From the NCBI GenBank assembly GCA_943370175.1, contig CALRPU020000010.1, forward strand, positions 1 through 64,000: a stretch of 64,000 nt of DNA, given 5' to 3'. The notes beneath the pieces were generated by a model. The model did no database searches. It saw only the letters and a list, made by a program, of their open reading frames with translations, and had not been told where the DNA came from. The position numbers were made by a program, and so were the translations under genes. Below, in pieces: positions 1 to 9,106 of the stretch (position 1 is its first letter; each line of letters begins with the position of its first letter). This DNA comes from Ideonella_A intermedia_A. GTDB taxonomy: Bacteria > Pseudomonadota > Gammaproteobacteria > Burkholderiales > Burkholderiaceae_C.

Positions 1-222
1 GCCGCGGCCTTCATCGGCTACCGGCTGAGCATTGACCTGGACCGTCAGGTCGTCATCAAGCCCGACGGCGTGGAACTGCCCTTCGAGGTGCAGGCCTTCC
101 GCAAGTACTGCCTGCTCAATGGTTTCGACGACATCGGCCTGACGCTGCGGCACGCCGAGAAGATCAAGGTCTTCGAGGCCGAGCGCCTGCTGAAGAAGCC
201 CTGGCTCGCCAACACCCTCTGA
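1..222 (+). CDS. leuD: 3-isopropylmalate dehydratase small subunit, C-terminal part (LeuD)
   Basis: The reading frame is open from base 1 to the TGA at 220-222 and gives the last 73 residues of a protein whose start lies upstream of the window. The residues (FIGYRLSIDLDRQVV..., FDDIGLTLRHAEKIKVFE) match the C-terminus of LeuD, which with LeuC isomerises 2- to 3-isopropylmalate in the cytosol. It ends 14 bases before leuB, so the two are almost certainly one leu operon. Family call by recognition; the missing N-terminus cannot be judged here. Confidence 0.9.
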   Translation, partial: AAAFIGYRLSIDLDRQVVIKPDGVELPFEVQAFRKYCLLNGFDDIGLTLRHAEKIKVFEAERLLKKPWLANTL

Positions 223-236
223 CAAGGAACCACACC

Positions 237-1340
237 ATGAAGATTGCAGTGCTGCCGGGCGACGGCATCGGGGTCGAGATCGTGGCCGAGGCCGTGAAGG
301 TGCTCGGTTGCCTGGACCTTTCATTCGAACTCGAGGAAGCCAAGGTGGGCGGTGCGGCCTATGCCGCGCACGGCCACCCGCTGCCCGAGTCCACGCTGAA
401 ACTGGCCAAGGCGGCCGACGCCGTGCTGTTCGGTGCCGTCGGCGACTGGCAGTACGACAAGCTGGAGCGCCACCTGCGCCCGGAACAGGCCATCCTGGGG
501 CTGCGCAAGAACCTGGAGTTGTTCGCCAATTTCCGTCCGGCGATTTGCTACAAGGAGCTCACCGACGCGTCCAGCCTGAAGCCCGAGATCGTCGCCGGCC
601 TGGACATCCTGATCATCCGCGAGCTGACCGGCGACATCTACTTCGGCCAGCCGCGCGGCCGCCGGGCCTCGCCGGACGGCGCCTTCGCCGGCGCGCCCGA
701 GGCCTTCGACACGATGCGCTATTCGAAGCCCGAGATCGAACGCATCGCCCACGTCGCCTTCCAGGCCGCGCGCAAGCGCCGCGGCAAGCTGCTCAGCGTC
801 GACAAGGCCAATGTGCTGGAGACCTTCCAGTTCTGGCGCGACGTGGTCACCGAAGTGCATGCGCAGTACCCTGACGTGGAACTTGAGCACATGTACGTCG
901 ACAACGCGGCCATGCAGCTCGTCAAGGCGCCCAAGCGCCTGGACGTGGTGGTGACCGGCAACATGTTCGGCGACATCCTCAGCGACGAGGCCGCCATGCT
1001 CACGGGCTCCATCGGCATGCTGCCGTCGGCCTCGCTGAACGCCAGCAACCAGGGCCTGTACGAGCCCAGCCACGGCAGCGCGCCGGACATTGCCGGCAAG
1101 GGCATTGCCAACCCATTGGCTACAATCTTGTCCGCTGCCATGATGCTCCGTTACTCCCTGAACCAAGCCGAAGCCGCCGACCGCATCGAGTCCGCGGTTC
1201 AGTCGGTGCTGGCCGCGGGCTGGCGCACGGCGGACATCTGGTCCGAAGGCACTCACAAGGTCGGCACCCGCGAGATGGGTGAGGCCGTGGTCGCCGCGCT
1301 CAGCGGCGAGACCATCACCAAAACCATTACCAAGAGCTAG
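237..1340 (+). CDS. leuB: 3-isopropylmalate dehydrogenase (LeuB)
   Basis: A 367-residue protein of normal family length. It oxidatively decarboxylates 3-isopropylmalate with NAD+, the third dedicated step of leucine synthesis. It opens with the nucleotide-binding strand MKIAVLPGDGIGVEIV and carries the substrate/metal segment ELTGDIYFGQPRGR, the conserved VDKANVLETFQFWRDVV helix, DNAAMQLVKAP, and the NMFGDILSDEAAMLTGS and EPSHGSAPDIAGKGIANP signatures. AAGGA at 224-228 is a well-placed ribosome site for the ATG at 237. It follows leuD directly. The C-terminus ends in a short TKTITKS tail. No oddity seen. Confidence 0.97.
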   Translation: MKIAVLPGDGIGVEIVAEAVKVLGCLDLSFELEEAKVGGAAYAAHGHPLPESTLKLAKAADAVLFGAVGDWQYDKLERHLRPEQAILGLRKNLELFANFRPAICYKELTDASSLKPEIVAGLDILIIRELTGDIYFGQPRGRRASPDGAFAGAPEAFDTMRYSKPEIERIAHVAFQAARKRRGKLLSVDKANVLETFQFWRDVVTEVHAQYPDVELEHMYVDNAAMQLVKAPKRLDVVVTGNMFGDILSDEAAMLTGSIGMLPSASLNASNQGLYEPSHGSAPDIAGKGIANPLATILSAAMMLRYSLNQAEAADRIESAVQSVLAAGWRTADIWSEGTHKVGTREMGEAVVAALSGETITKTITKS

Positions 1341-1432
1341 CAAGCTCCGGTTCGTCTCGCCCCTACCTCTGGACCCCGGCGATTCGAGTCGGGCAGGCGG
1401 GGGTCCGGAAGGCAATGTGAAAGGTGAATGAA

Positions 1433-2587
1433 ATGGCACTCGTAGGACTGGTGGGCTGGCGCGGCATGGTCGGCTCCGTGCTGATGGACCGCATGCGTGC
1501 GGAAGGCGATTTCGAGCTGATCGAGCCGCTGTTCTTCTCGACCTCGGACGCCGGCGGCAAGGCCCCGGCCATGGCGAAGAACGAGACCACGCTGCAGGAC
1601 GCTTACGACATCGACGCGCTCAAGCGCTGCGAGATCGTCATCACCGCCCAGGGCGGCGACTACACGAACGCGGTCTATCCCAAACTGCGCGCCACGGGCT
1701 GGAACGGCCATTGGATCGACGCGGCTTCGTCGCTGCGGATGAACAGCGACGCCGTCATCGTGCTTGACCCGGTGAACCTGCCGGTCATCAAGAACGCACT
1801 GGCCCACGGCGGGCGCAACTGGATTGGTGGCAATTGCACCGTCAGCTGCATGCTGATGGGCGTGGGTGCGCTGTACAAGGCCGGCCTGGTCGAGTGGATG
1901 AGCACGCAGACCTACCAGGCCGCGTCTGGCGGCGGCGCGCAGCACATGCGCGAGCTGCTGACGCAGTTCGGCACGCTGAACGCCGAGGTCAGGTCGTTGC
2001 TGGACGACCCGAAGAGCGCCATCCTCGAAATTGACCGCAAGGTCATCGCCAAGCAGCGCAGCCTGAGCGAGGCGGAAACCGCCAACTTCGGTGTGCCTCT
2101 GGGTGGCTCGCTCATCCCGTGGATCGACAAGGACCTGGGCATCGGCAAGACCCGCGAGGACCCGTTCTGGGGCACCTCGAAGGAAGAGTGGAAGGGCGGG
2201 GCCGAGACCAACAAGATCCTCGGCCAAGGCGAAGGCTTCAGCGCGCCGGCGGTGCCGGTCGACGGCTTCTGCGTGCGCATCGGCGCGATGCGCTGCCACA
2301 GCCAGGCGCTGACCTTCAAGCTCAAGAAGAACGTTCCGCTGGCCGACATCGAGGCCATGATCGCGGCGGACAACGCCTGGGTGAAGGTGGTGCCGAACCA
2401 CCGCGAAGACACCATCCGCGACCTGACCCCGGTGGCCGTGACGGGCACCTTGACAATCCCGGTGGGCCGTTTGCGCAAGATGGCGATGGGTCCCGAGTAC
2501 CTGGGCGCGTTCACGATCGGCGACCAGTTGCTGTGGGGTGCCGCGGAGCCGCTGCGCCGCATGTTGCGCATCCTGATCGAGCAATGA
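1433..2587 (+). CDS. asd: Aspartate-semialdehyde dehydrogenase (Asd)
   Basis: Makes L-aspartate 4-semialdehyde from aspartyl phosphate with NADPH, the branch point to lysine/diaminopimelate, methionine and threonine. With the ATG at 1433 the protein has 384 residues, begins MALVGLVGWRGMVGSVL (NADP-binding) and places the catalytic cysteine of GGNCTVSCM at residue 135, the same number as in the E. coli enzyme. A GTG at 1424 would add MNE; the A/G-rich AAGGTGAA at 1421-1428 is the likely ribosome site for 1433, so that start was preferred. It sits 92 bases after leuB and is followed by a 230-base gap before fimV. Confidence 0.96.
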   Translation: MALVGLVGWRGMVGSVLMDRMRAEGDFELIEPLFFSTSDAGGKAPAMAKNETTLQDAYDIDALKRCEIVITAQGGDYTNAVYPKLRATGWNGHWIDAASSLRMNSDAVIVLDPVNLPVIKNALAHGGRNWIGGNCTVSCMLMGVGALYKAGLVEWMSTQTYQAASGGGAQHMRELLTQFGTLNAEVRSLLDDPKSAILEIDRKVIAKQRSLSEAETANFGVPLGGSLIPWIDKDLGIGKTREDPFWGTSKEEWKGGAETNKILGQGEGFSAPAVPVDGFCVRIGAMRCHSQALTFKLKKNVPLADIEAMIAADNAWVKVVPNHREDTIRDLTPVAVTGTLTIPVGRLRKMAMGPEYLGAFTIGDQLLWGAAEPLRRMLRILIEQ

Positions 2588-2720
2588 GGGTGTGGGCTGC
2601 GGGGCACCGTGGCCCGTGCCGCCGAACGGCTGGGTGTGGCGTGCGCGCAACCAAGGCCGTCGATTTCCCCATCAACCTGCCGCGGGTGTGACAGGCTGGA
2701 ACTTGCACCAATGCATGAGC

Positions 2721-2749
2721 TTGTCAGGCTATGTCATTGATGTTAATGT
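2721..2749 (+). promoter_or_regulatory. Putative sigma70 promoter for the FimV-like gene
   Basis: TTGTCA (2721-2726), a 17-base spacer, and TAATGT (2744-2749) lie in the only relatively AT-rich stretch of the 231-base gap between asd and the FimV gene. This fits a sigma70 promoter about 70 bases before the chosen start. Seen by eye only; there is no transcript evidence. Confidence 0.35.
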
Positions 2750-2818
2750 GTTTTCAATGATGCAACCACGTCCGACGGTTGCGCGCGCATGCGCCACCGA
2801 CGCGGGTGGGGAGACTTC

Positions 2819-5476
2819 TTGACTACCAACTGGCCACATCAACGACGTACCGCCTGGGCCAGCGCCTTCGTGGCCATGGCTGCGCTGGCGGCGCCCGACG
2901 CGCAGGCGCTCACGCTGGGACGGGCCTTCGTTCAATCGCAGCTCGGTGAAGCCATGCGCGCCGAGGTGGAATTCGAAAGCCTGACCCCCGAAGAAGCCGA
3001 CTCCTTGCGCGCCACCATCGTGTCGGCCGAGGGCTACCGGCAGGTCGGCATCGACTACAACCCCGCGCTGGTTGGCGCGCGCGTGGTGCTGCAGCGGCTG
3101 GCCAACGCGAAACCGTCCTTGCGGGTCACGACCAACCGCATCGTCCAGGAGCCCTTCCTTGAGCTGATGGTCGAGGTGACTTGGCGGGGCGGGCGGCTGG
3201 TGCGCAGCTACACCTTGCTGTTTGACTTGCCGTCCAACCGCAATGTCGCCACGCCCGCGGCGCTGTCGGGCGCCACGGCCGGCACGCAGCCCGATGGCTC
3301 GGTCGCCCTGTCGTCGCCCGGCGAAGGGGGCCGCGGTGACGCCGTCCGCCCTGGTCGCGACGCGTTCGCCCGCGATCGGCAGGCGCGCCGTGGGCCGCCG
3401 CCCGCCGGGTCCCCGCCTGCACCGGCGTCGGTGCCCGACCCGTACCGGGTGCGCAACGGCGACACCTTGTCGGAAATGGCCCAGCGTGGCCCACGCCCCG
3501 CCGGCGTGTCCCTGGACCGGCTGGTGCTGGCCCTGTACCGCGACAACCCGGACGCCTTCCTCGATGGCAACATGCACCGCCTGCGCAAGGGCGTGGTGTT
3601 GAAGGCGCCCTCCACCCAAACCATCGACGCCACCAACGACGCCGAGGCGCGCCAGATCATCCGCGCCCAAAGTGCCGACTTCAATGGTTACCGAGGCCGC
3701 CTGGCCGCCATGCCGGCCGAGCGCAGCGACACGGCGACCCAACGGGCCACCGGCAAGGTGCAAGCGGCCGTCGACGACCGCAAGCAGTCGGCCGCGCCCA
3801 CGCCCGACAAGTTGACGCTGAGCAAGGAAGCGGCCGCGCGGGACGCGGCGCGCGAGGCCGCGGCGTCCAAGGAGCGCGAGCGCAAGGACGCCGCGGCCCG
3901 TGTGGCCGACCTGTCCAAGAACGTTCAGGACCTGGGCAAGCTGAGTTCGGCCCTGGGGGGCGCGTCGTCCGCGTCGCCGTCGGCGTCCTCGGCGGCCACC
4001 CGCCCGGCGCCTGCGGCATCGGCCGCCGTGGCGCCCGGCATCAACCTGCCCAGCTCGGGCCTCAACGCGCCGCCGGCCGCCTCGGCAGCGCGGCCCGCAC
4101 CGGCGCCTGTTGCGACCGCGTCCGCCCCGGCCAGCGCGCCTCGGCCTGCGGCCCCGGCCGCCAGCGCGCCCCCGCCGGCGCCCGCCCAGCCGAAGGCGGA
4201 CGAGCCCAGCTTCATTGCAGGTCTGTTGGACGACCAGCTTCCCGTTGTCGGTTTGGCGGGCGTGTTGATCGCACTGCTGGCCGGCGTGGGCATCTTCAAG
4301 CTGGTCAAGCGTCGCCGCGAGGCGGTGGCGGACACGTCGTTCCTCGAAAGCCGCCTGAAACCCGACTCTTTCTTCGGCGCCAGTGGCGCCCAGCACGTCG
4401 ACACCCGCGAAGTGAGCTCGGCGCCGAACAGTTCGTCGATGATGAACTACTCGCTGAGCCAGCTCGACGCCATCGGCGATGTCGACCCGGTCGCCGAAGC
4501 CGACGTCTACTTGGCGTACGGCCGCGACCTGCAGGCCGAGGAGATCCTGAAGGAAGCCAAGCGCACCACGCCCGAGCGGCTGGCCATCCACACCAAGCTG
4601 CTTGAGGTCTACGCGAAGCGCCGCGACGTCAAAGGCTTTGAAGCGCTGGCCATGGAGCTGTACGCCACCACCCATGGCCAGGGAGACGACTGGGCGCGCG
4701 CCTGCGACATGGGACGGCAGATCGACCCCGAGAACGACCTCTACCGCCAGGGTTCGCCGTCGTCGCTCGTGTCCGAGCGAACGGCGCCGCTGAGCCGCGG
4801 CTTCGAGGAAGAGCTGCTCGGCACGCCGACGCAGCCCCAGGCGATGATCGCGGCACCGCCCGAGATGACCCCGCCAGCGGCCGATTCGCAGCTCAGCAAG
4901 AGTTTCGAGCTCGACCTCGACCTCGACTTGGGGGCACCGGTCAGCCAACCGGCCACGATTCCGCTGGACAGCCGCCCCGCGCCACTCGGCGCCCCCGCGC
5001 CGACCGCGTCCCCGGTGGCGTCGGCGCCCTACGCGCCGGCATCGGAAGACATGATCGCCTTTGATGGGGCGCTGGACTTCTCGCCACCGCCGGCGGCCGC
5101 GGTGCCACCGAGCCCGGCGCCGGTGCCAGTGCCGGCGGCAGCGTCCGTGTCTGCGGCGCCCGCCGATCCCTTGCCGTTCAGCACCTCGGCGTTCTCGCTC
5201 GACCTCGACCTGCCCGACCTCGGCGCGGCGTCGGATGCGCCCGTCGCCGGTGCCGACAAGCCCCAGGCCGCGCCGGACAGCCTGCTGGATTCGGTGGACT
5301 TCAACAGCGACGCCGACTCGGGCGCCGACCCGTTGGCGCGCAAGCTCGAGCTGGCCGACGAGTTCCGGCAGATCGGCGACCTGGAAGGCGCCCGCGACCT
5401 GCTTCAAGAGGTGATTGACGGCGCCAGCGGCTCGCTGAAGGCCAAGGCCGAAGCCATGCTGGCCGGCCTGAACTGA
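2819..5476 (+). CDS. fimV: FimV-like peptidoglycan-binding pole/motility protein
   Basis: FimV-family inner-membrane protein, known in other proteobacteria as a polar hub for type IV pili and chemosensory proteins. Order of parts: signal/leader ending near DAQA, the FimV N-terminal domain beginning LTLGRAFVQSQLGE, a LysM-like segment (YRVRNGDTLSEMAQR), a long Ala/Pro/Ser and coiled-coil region, a membrane segment (VVGLAGVLIALLAGVGIFKLV), a TPR-like part (AEADVYLAYGRDLQAEEIL), an acidic linker, and the C-terminal FimV domain (KLELADEFRQIGDLEGARD). I prefer the TTG at 2819 because GGTGGGGAG lies just upstream; an ATG at 2789 in frame would add MRHRRGWGDF. Length (885-895 residues) is usual. It ends 28 bases before truA. 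Confidence 0.88.
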   Translation: MTTNWPHQRRTAWASAFVAMAALAAPDAQALTLGRAFVQSQLGEAMRAEVEFESLTPEEADSLRATIVSAEGYRQVGIDYNPALVGARVVLQRLANAKPSLRVTTNRIVQEPFLELMVEVTWRGGRLVRSYTLLFDLPSNRNVATPAALSGATAGTQPDGSVALSSPGEGGRGDAVRPGRDAFARDRQARRGPPPAGSPPAPASVPDPYRVRNGDTLSEMAQRGPRPAGVSLDRLVLALYRDNPDAFLDGNMHRLRKGVVLKAPSTQTIDATNDAEARQIIRAQSADFNGYRGRLAAMPAERSDTATQRATGKVQAAVDDRKQSAAPTPDKLTLSKEAAARDAAREAAASKERERKDAAARVADLSKNVQDLGKLSSALGGASSASPSASSAATRPAPAASAAVAPGINLPSSGLNAPPAASAARPAPAPVATASAPASAPRPAAPAASAPPPAPAQPKADEPSFIAGLLDDQLPVVGLAGVLIALLAGVGIFKLVKRRREAVADTSFLESRLKPDSFFGASGAQHVDTREVSSAPNSSSMMNYSLSQLDAIGDVDPVAEADVYLAYGRDLQAEEILKEAKRTTPERLAIHTKLLEVYAKRRDVKGFEALAMELYATTHGQGDDWARACDMGRQIDPENDLYRQGSPSSLVSERTAPLSRGFEEELLGTPTQPQAMIAAPPEMTPPAADSQLSKSFELDLDLDLGAPVSQPATIPLDSRPAPLGAPAPTASPVASAPYAPASEDMIAFDGALDFSPPPAAAVPPSPAPVPVPAAASVSAAPADPLPFSTSAFSLDLDLPDLGAASDAPVAGADKPQAAPDSLLDSVDFNSDADSGADPLARKLELADEFRQIGDLEGARDLLQEVIDGASGSLKAKAEAMLAGLN

Positions 5477-5504
5477 TGCCGCGAACCTGGTTGGCCGCCT
5501 GGCG

Positions 5505-6368
5505 ATGAGGCTGGCGCTGGGCATCACCTACCGCGGTGGCGCCTACCGAGGTTGGCAAAGCCAGCCCGGTGTGCCGACGGTTCAAGACGCCTTGGAGCGG
5601 GCGCTCAGCGCTTTCGCCGATGAGCCCGTGCGAACCACCTGCGCTGGCCGAACCGACACCGGTGTGCACGGCCTGAACCAGGTGGTGCACCTGGACACCG
5701 CCATCGATCGGCGATTGTTCTCATGGGTGCGCGGGGGCAACCGGTACTTGCCGGAAGACATTGCGGTGCAATGGTGCTGTCAGGTGCCCGCCTCCTTTCA
5801 TGCGCGCAGCAGCGCCCGCGGCCGCCGCTACTGCTACTTGCTGCTCGAGCACGCTGTCAGGCCGGCGCTGGAGTCCGGGTTGGTGGGTTGGGTCTTCCGC
5901 CCGCTGGACGCCGACGCGATGCGGGCCGCCGCGGCCCTGTTGATCGGCGAGCATGATTTCAGCGCGTTCCGGTCGGCCGAATGCCAGGCCGCGTCCCCGG
6001 TCAAGCACCTGCGCTCGATTGCCATTGAGCGGCATGGGGCTTACTGGCGATTCGACTTCGAGGCCAGCGCCTTCCTGCACCACATGGTGCGCAACCTCAT
6101 GGGCAGCTTGATCGCGGTGGGCAGCGGCAGCCGCCCGCCGGGCTGGGTGGGCGAGGTGCTGGCAGGCCGCGACCGCACCCAGGCCGCCGCCACCTTTTCG
6201 GCGGCGGGGCTGTACTTTCTGGGGCCGCAGTACGATGCCGACCTGGGTTTGCCGTCCGCCACCGCCGCCATGGCGTGGTTGCCTGGCCAGCCGCTGTTCG
6301 GCCCCTCAGACCACTCCCTTGCCCGTGACCCATCGCACCCGCATCAAGATCTGCGGCCTGACCCGTGA
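5505..6368 (+). CDS. truA: tRNA pseudouridine(38-40) synthase (TruA)
   Basis: Converts uridines 38-40 in the anticodon arm of tRNAs to pseudouridine. The 287-residue product starts MRLALGITYRGGAYRGWQSQ and carries the catalytic aspartate in CAGRTDTGVHG (Asp51 here), followed by RSSARGRRYCYLL and the HHMVRNLMGSL segment typical of TruA. The last 44 bases overlap the start of trpF in another frame, so the two genes are translationally linked. fimV-truA-trpF order is common in Burkholderiales. Confidence 0.95.
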   Translation: MRLALGITYRGGAYRGWQSQPGVPTVQDALERALSAFADEPVRTTCAGRTDTGVHGLNQVVHLDTAIDRRLFSWVRGGNRYLPEDIAVQWCCQVPASFHARSSARGRRYCYLLLEHAVRPALESGLVGWVFRPLDADAMRAAAALLIGEHDFSAFRSAECQAASPVKHLRSIAIERHGAYWRFDFEASAFLHHMVRNLMGSLIAVGSGSRPPGWVGEVLAGRDRTQAAATFSAAGLYFLGPQYDADLGLPSATAAMAWLPGQPLFGPSDHSLARDPSHPHQDLRPDP

Positions 6369-6984
6369 GGCCGACGTCGACGCCGCCGTGAGCGCCGGCG
6401 CCGACGCCCTTGGATTTGTCTTCTACCCCGCGAGCCCGCGCGCCGTCAGCGTCGACCGCGCCGCCGAGCTGGCGCGGCGGCTGCCGCCGTTCGTCACGCC
6501 GGTGGGGCTGTTCGTCAACGCCAGCGACGACGACATTGCTGCGGCCGTGAAGGCCATCCCGAACGTGCTGCTGCAGTTCCATGGCGACGAGTCGCCCGCC
6601 GAGTGCCGTCGCCATGCAAGACCCTACGTGCGCGCTGCCCGCATGGCGCCCGGCATCGATTTGCTAGACTTTGCCTCCCGTTACATCGACGCTCAAGCCG
6701 TGCTGTTGGACACCCATGTCGCAGCTTACGGCGGCAGCGGAAAGGTCTTCGATTGGTCGCTCGTTCCCGCCGAACTGCCCTGTCCGGTCGTTTTGTCTGG
6801 TGGGTTGCATGCCGGAAATGTGATCGACGGCATCCGTCAGGTGCGGCCGTGGGCCGTTGACGTGAGCTCCGGCGTGGAGGCGGACAAAGGCATCAAGGAT
6901 GCCGACGCCATGCGCCGATTCTGCGACGCGGTGAGGGCGGGCGACGAGGCCCGCTGGCAGGCGACCCGCCTGCCCACCCCCTGA
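6325..6984 (+). CDS. trpF: Phosphoribosylanthranilate isomerase (TrpF)
   Basis: Third step of tryptophan synthesis: isomerises phosphoribosylanthranilate to CdRP. The GTG at 6325 is chosen because family homology begins there (THRTRIKICGLTREADVDAA) and it gives 219 residues, the usual size; an upstream in-frame ATG at 6235 would add unrelated residues read from truA. The catalytic cysteine of KICGLT and the aspartate in WAVDVSSGVE are present. It overlaps truA by 44 bases and ends 16 bases before trpB. Confidence 0.94.
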   Translation: MTHRTRIKICGLTREADVDAAVSAGADALGFVFYPASPRAVSVDRAAELARRLPPFVTPVGLFVNASDDDIAAAVKAIPNVLLQFHGDESPAECRRHARPYVRAARMAPGIDLLDFASRYIDAQAVLLDTHVAAYGGSGKVFDWSLVPAELPCPVVLSGGLHAGNVIDGIRQVRPWAVDVSSGVEADKGIKDADAMRRFCDAVRAGDEARWQATRLPTP

Positions 6985-7000
6985 TCTGAAAGCACCCGAG

Positions 7001-8245
7001 ATGTTGAACTACCAGCAACCCGATGCCCGCGGGCACTTCGGACCCTATGGCGGCAGCTTCGTCGCCGAAACCCTGATCCACGCGCTGGACGAGCTGAAGG
7101 ACGCCTACGCCGCCGCCCAGGCCGACCCGGCGTTCATGGCCGAGTTCAAGTCCGAGCTGGCCCACTTTGTCGGCCGGCCCAGCCCGATCTACCACGCAGC
7201 GCGCTTGAGCCGCGAGCTGGGCGGCGCGCAGATCTACCTGAAGCGCGAGGACCTGAACCACACCGGCGCCCACAAGGTGAACAACACCATCGGCCAGGCC
7301 ATGCTGGCGCGCCGCATGGGCAAGCCCCGCGTGATTGCCGAGACCGGCGCCGGCCAGCACGGCGTGGCCACCGCCACCATCGCGGCGCGCTACGGCATGG
7401 AATGCGTGGTGTACATGGGCAGCGAAGACGTGAAGCGTCAGTCGCCCAACGTCTACCGGATGAAGTTGCTCGGGGCCACGGTGGTGCCGGTCGAATCCGG
7501 CAGCAAGACCTTGAAGGACGCGCTCAACGAGGCATTGCGCGACTGGGTCACGAACGTTGAAAACACCTTCTACATCATTGGCACGGTGGCGGGCCCGCAC
7601 CCTTATCCGGCGATGGTGCGCGATTTCCAGCGCGTGATCGGTGACGAGTGCCTGGTGCAAATGCCCCAGATGACGGGCGGTCAACCCGACGCGGTCATCG
7701 CCTGCGTGGGCGGTGGCAGCAACGCGATGGGCATTTTCTACCCCTACATCCCTGTGGAAGGCACCCGCTTGATCGGCGTGGAAGCGGCGGGGCAGGGCTT
7801 GGACAGCGGCAAGCATTCCGCCTCCCTGCAGCGCGGCACGCCCGGCGTGTTGCACGGCAACCGCACTTACCTGCTGCAAGACGAGAATGGGCAAATCACC
7901 GAGACCCATTCGGTGTCCGCCGGCCTCGACTACCCGGGCGTCGGTCCCGAGCACGCCTATCTGAAGGACATCGGCCGTGCCGAGTACGTGGGCGTCACCG
8001 ACGACGAGGCTCTGAAGGCCTTCCACCATCTGTGCCGCACCGAAGGCATCATCCCTGCGCTCGAGTCGGCGCACGCCGTGGCCTACGCCATGAAGCTGGC
8101 CCCGACGATGCGCAGCGATCAGTCGCTGCTGATCAACCTGTCGGGGCGAGGCGACAAGGACATCGGCACGGTGGCCGACCTGTCCGGCGCCGAGTTTTTC
8201 TGCCGCCCCTCGTGCCGCGGTCAAACCGTGAAAGGCCCGAAGTGA
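7001..8245 (+). CDS. trpB: Tryptophan synthase beta chain (TrpB)
   Basis: PLP enzyme joining indole and serine to give tryptophan; partner of TrpA. 414 residues, slightly longer than the roughly 400 usual. It opens with DARGHFGPYGGSFVAETL. The PLP lysine is Lys92 in HTGAHKVNNT, the carboxylate-binding loop is ETGAGQHG, and the phosphate loop is CVGGGSNAMG. Its stop overlaps the trpA start (GTGA, 8242-8245), a classic translational-coupling arrangement matching a 1:1 complex. Confidence 0.97.
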   Translation: MLNYQQPDARGHFGPYGGSFVAETLIHALDELKDAYAAAQADPAFMAEFKSELAHFVGRPSPIYHAARLSRELGGAQIYLKREDLNHTGAHKVNNTIGQAMLARRMGKPRVIAETGAGQHGVATATIAARYGMECVVYMGSEDVKRQSPNVYRMKLLGATVVPVESGSKTLKDALNEALRDWVTNVENTFYIIGTVAGPHPYPAMVRDFQRVIGDECLVQMPQMTGGQPDAVIACVGGGSNAMGIFYPYIPVEGTRLIGVEAAGQGLDSGKHSASLQRGTPGVLHGNRTYLLQDENGQITETHSVSAGLDYPGVGPEHAYLKDIGRAEYVGVTDDEALKAFHHLCRTEGIIPALESAHAVAYAMKLAPTMRSDQSLLINLSGRGDKDIGTVADLSGAEFFCRPSCRGQTVKGPK

Positions 8246-9039
8246 GCCGCATCGCCGACACCTTCGCCGCCCTGAGCGCCCAGGGCCGCAAGGCGCTGAT
8301 CCCCTACGTCACCGCCGGCGACCCCTACGCCGACGCGACGCCCGAAGTGATGCTGGCCCTGGCCAGCGCCGGCGCCGACGTCATCGAGCTGGGTGTGCCG
8401 TTCTCGGACCCGATGGCCGACGGTCCGGTCATTCAAAAGGCCGGCGAACGCGCACTGAGCCGCGGCATCGGCATGCCGCAGGTGCTGGACATGGTCCGCA
8501 CCTTCCGCCGCGACAATCAGCGCACGCCGGTGGTGCTGATGGGTTACGCCAACCCGGTGGAACGCTATGGGGTCGACCGTTTCATCACCGACGCCAAGTC
8601 CGCCGGCGTGGACGGCGTGCTCGTGGTCGACTACCCGCCCGAGGAGTGCGAGGACTTCGCGCTGGGCTTGCGTGCGCAGGGCCTGGACCCCATTTTCCTG
8701 CTGGCGCCGACCTCGACCGAGGCCCGCATGCGCCAGGTTGGCCGCATCGCCACCGGCTACGTCTATTACGTTTCTCTGAAAGGCGTGACCGGCGCGGGTC
8801 ACCTGGACACGGCCGCGGTGGCCGAGATGGTGCCCCGCATCAAGGCGCACGTGTCGGTGCCGGTTGGCGTGGGCTTTGGCATCCGCGACGCCGCCACCGC
8901 CACCGCGGTGGCGGCCGTGTCAGACGCGGTCGTCATCGGCTCGGCGCTGGTCCAGTTGCTTGAAACCCAGCCGCGCGACGCGGTCGCCAAAGCGGCGGGC
9001 GCCTTCATCGCCGAGATCCGGCAGGCGTTGGACCGCTGA
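8242..9039 (+). CDS. trpA: Tryptophan synthase alpha chain (TrpA)
   Basis: Cleaves indole-3-glycerol phosphate and channels indole to TrpB. GTG start at 8242 overlaps the trpB stop by 4 bases; 265 residues, normal length. Catalytic residues fall at canonical numbers: Glu49 in VIELGVPFSDP and Asp60 in DPMADGP. The phosphate-binding VGFGIRD and VIGSALVQ motifs are present. accD follows after 67 bases. Confidence 0.96.
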   Translation: MSRIADTFAALSAQGRKALIPYVTAGDPYADATPEVMLALASAGADVIELGVPFSDPMADGPVIQKAGERALSRGIGMPQVLDMVRTFRRDNQRTPVVLMGYANPVERYGVDRFITDAKSAGVDGVLVVDYPPEECEDFALGLRAQGLDPIFLLAPTSTEARMRQVGRIATGYVYYVSLKGVTGAGHLDTAAVAEMVPRIKAHVSVPVGVGFGIRDAATATAVAAVSDAVVIGSALVQLLETQPRDAVAKAAGAFIAEIRQALDR

Positions 9040-9106
9040 CCCGCGGGACGCTGCCTGTCTCCCCGCACCACGCCCACGGCACAACGCACATCGACAAGGA
9101 CACCCC

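Noticed and set aside
2729..5527. 932-codon open frame opposite the FimV-like gene
   Set aside because: Arg/His/Gly-rich translation without domains; it mirrors a real gene and arises from high GC at third positions.
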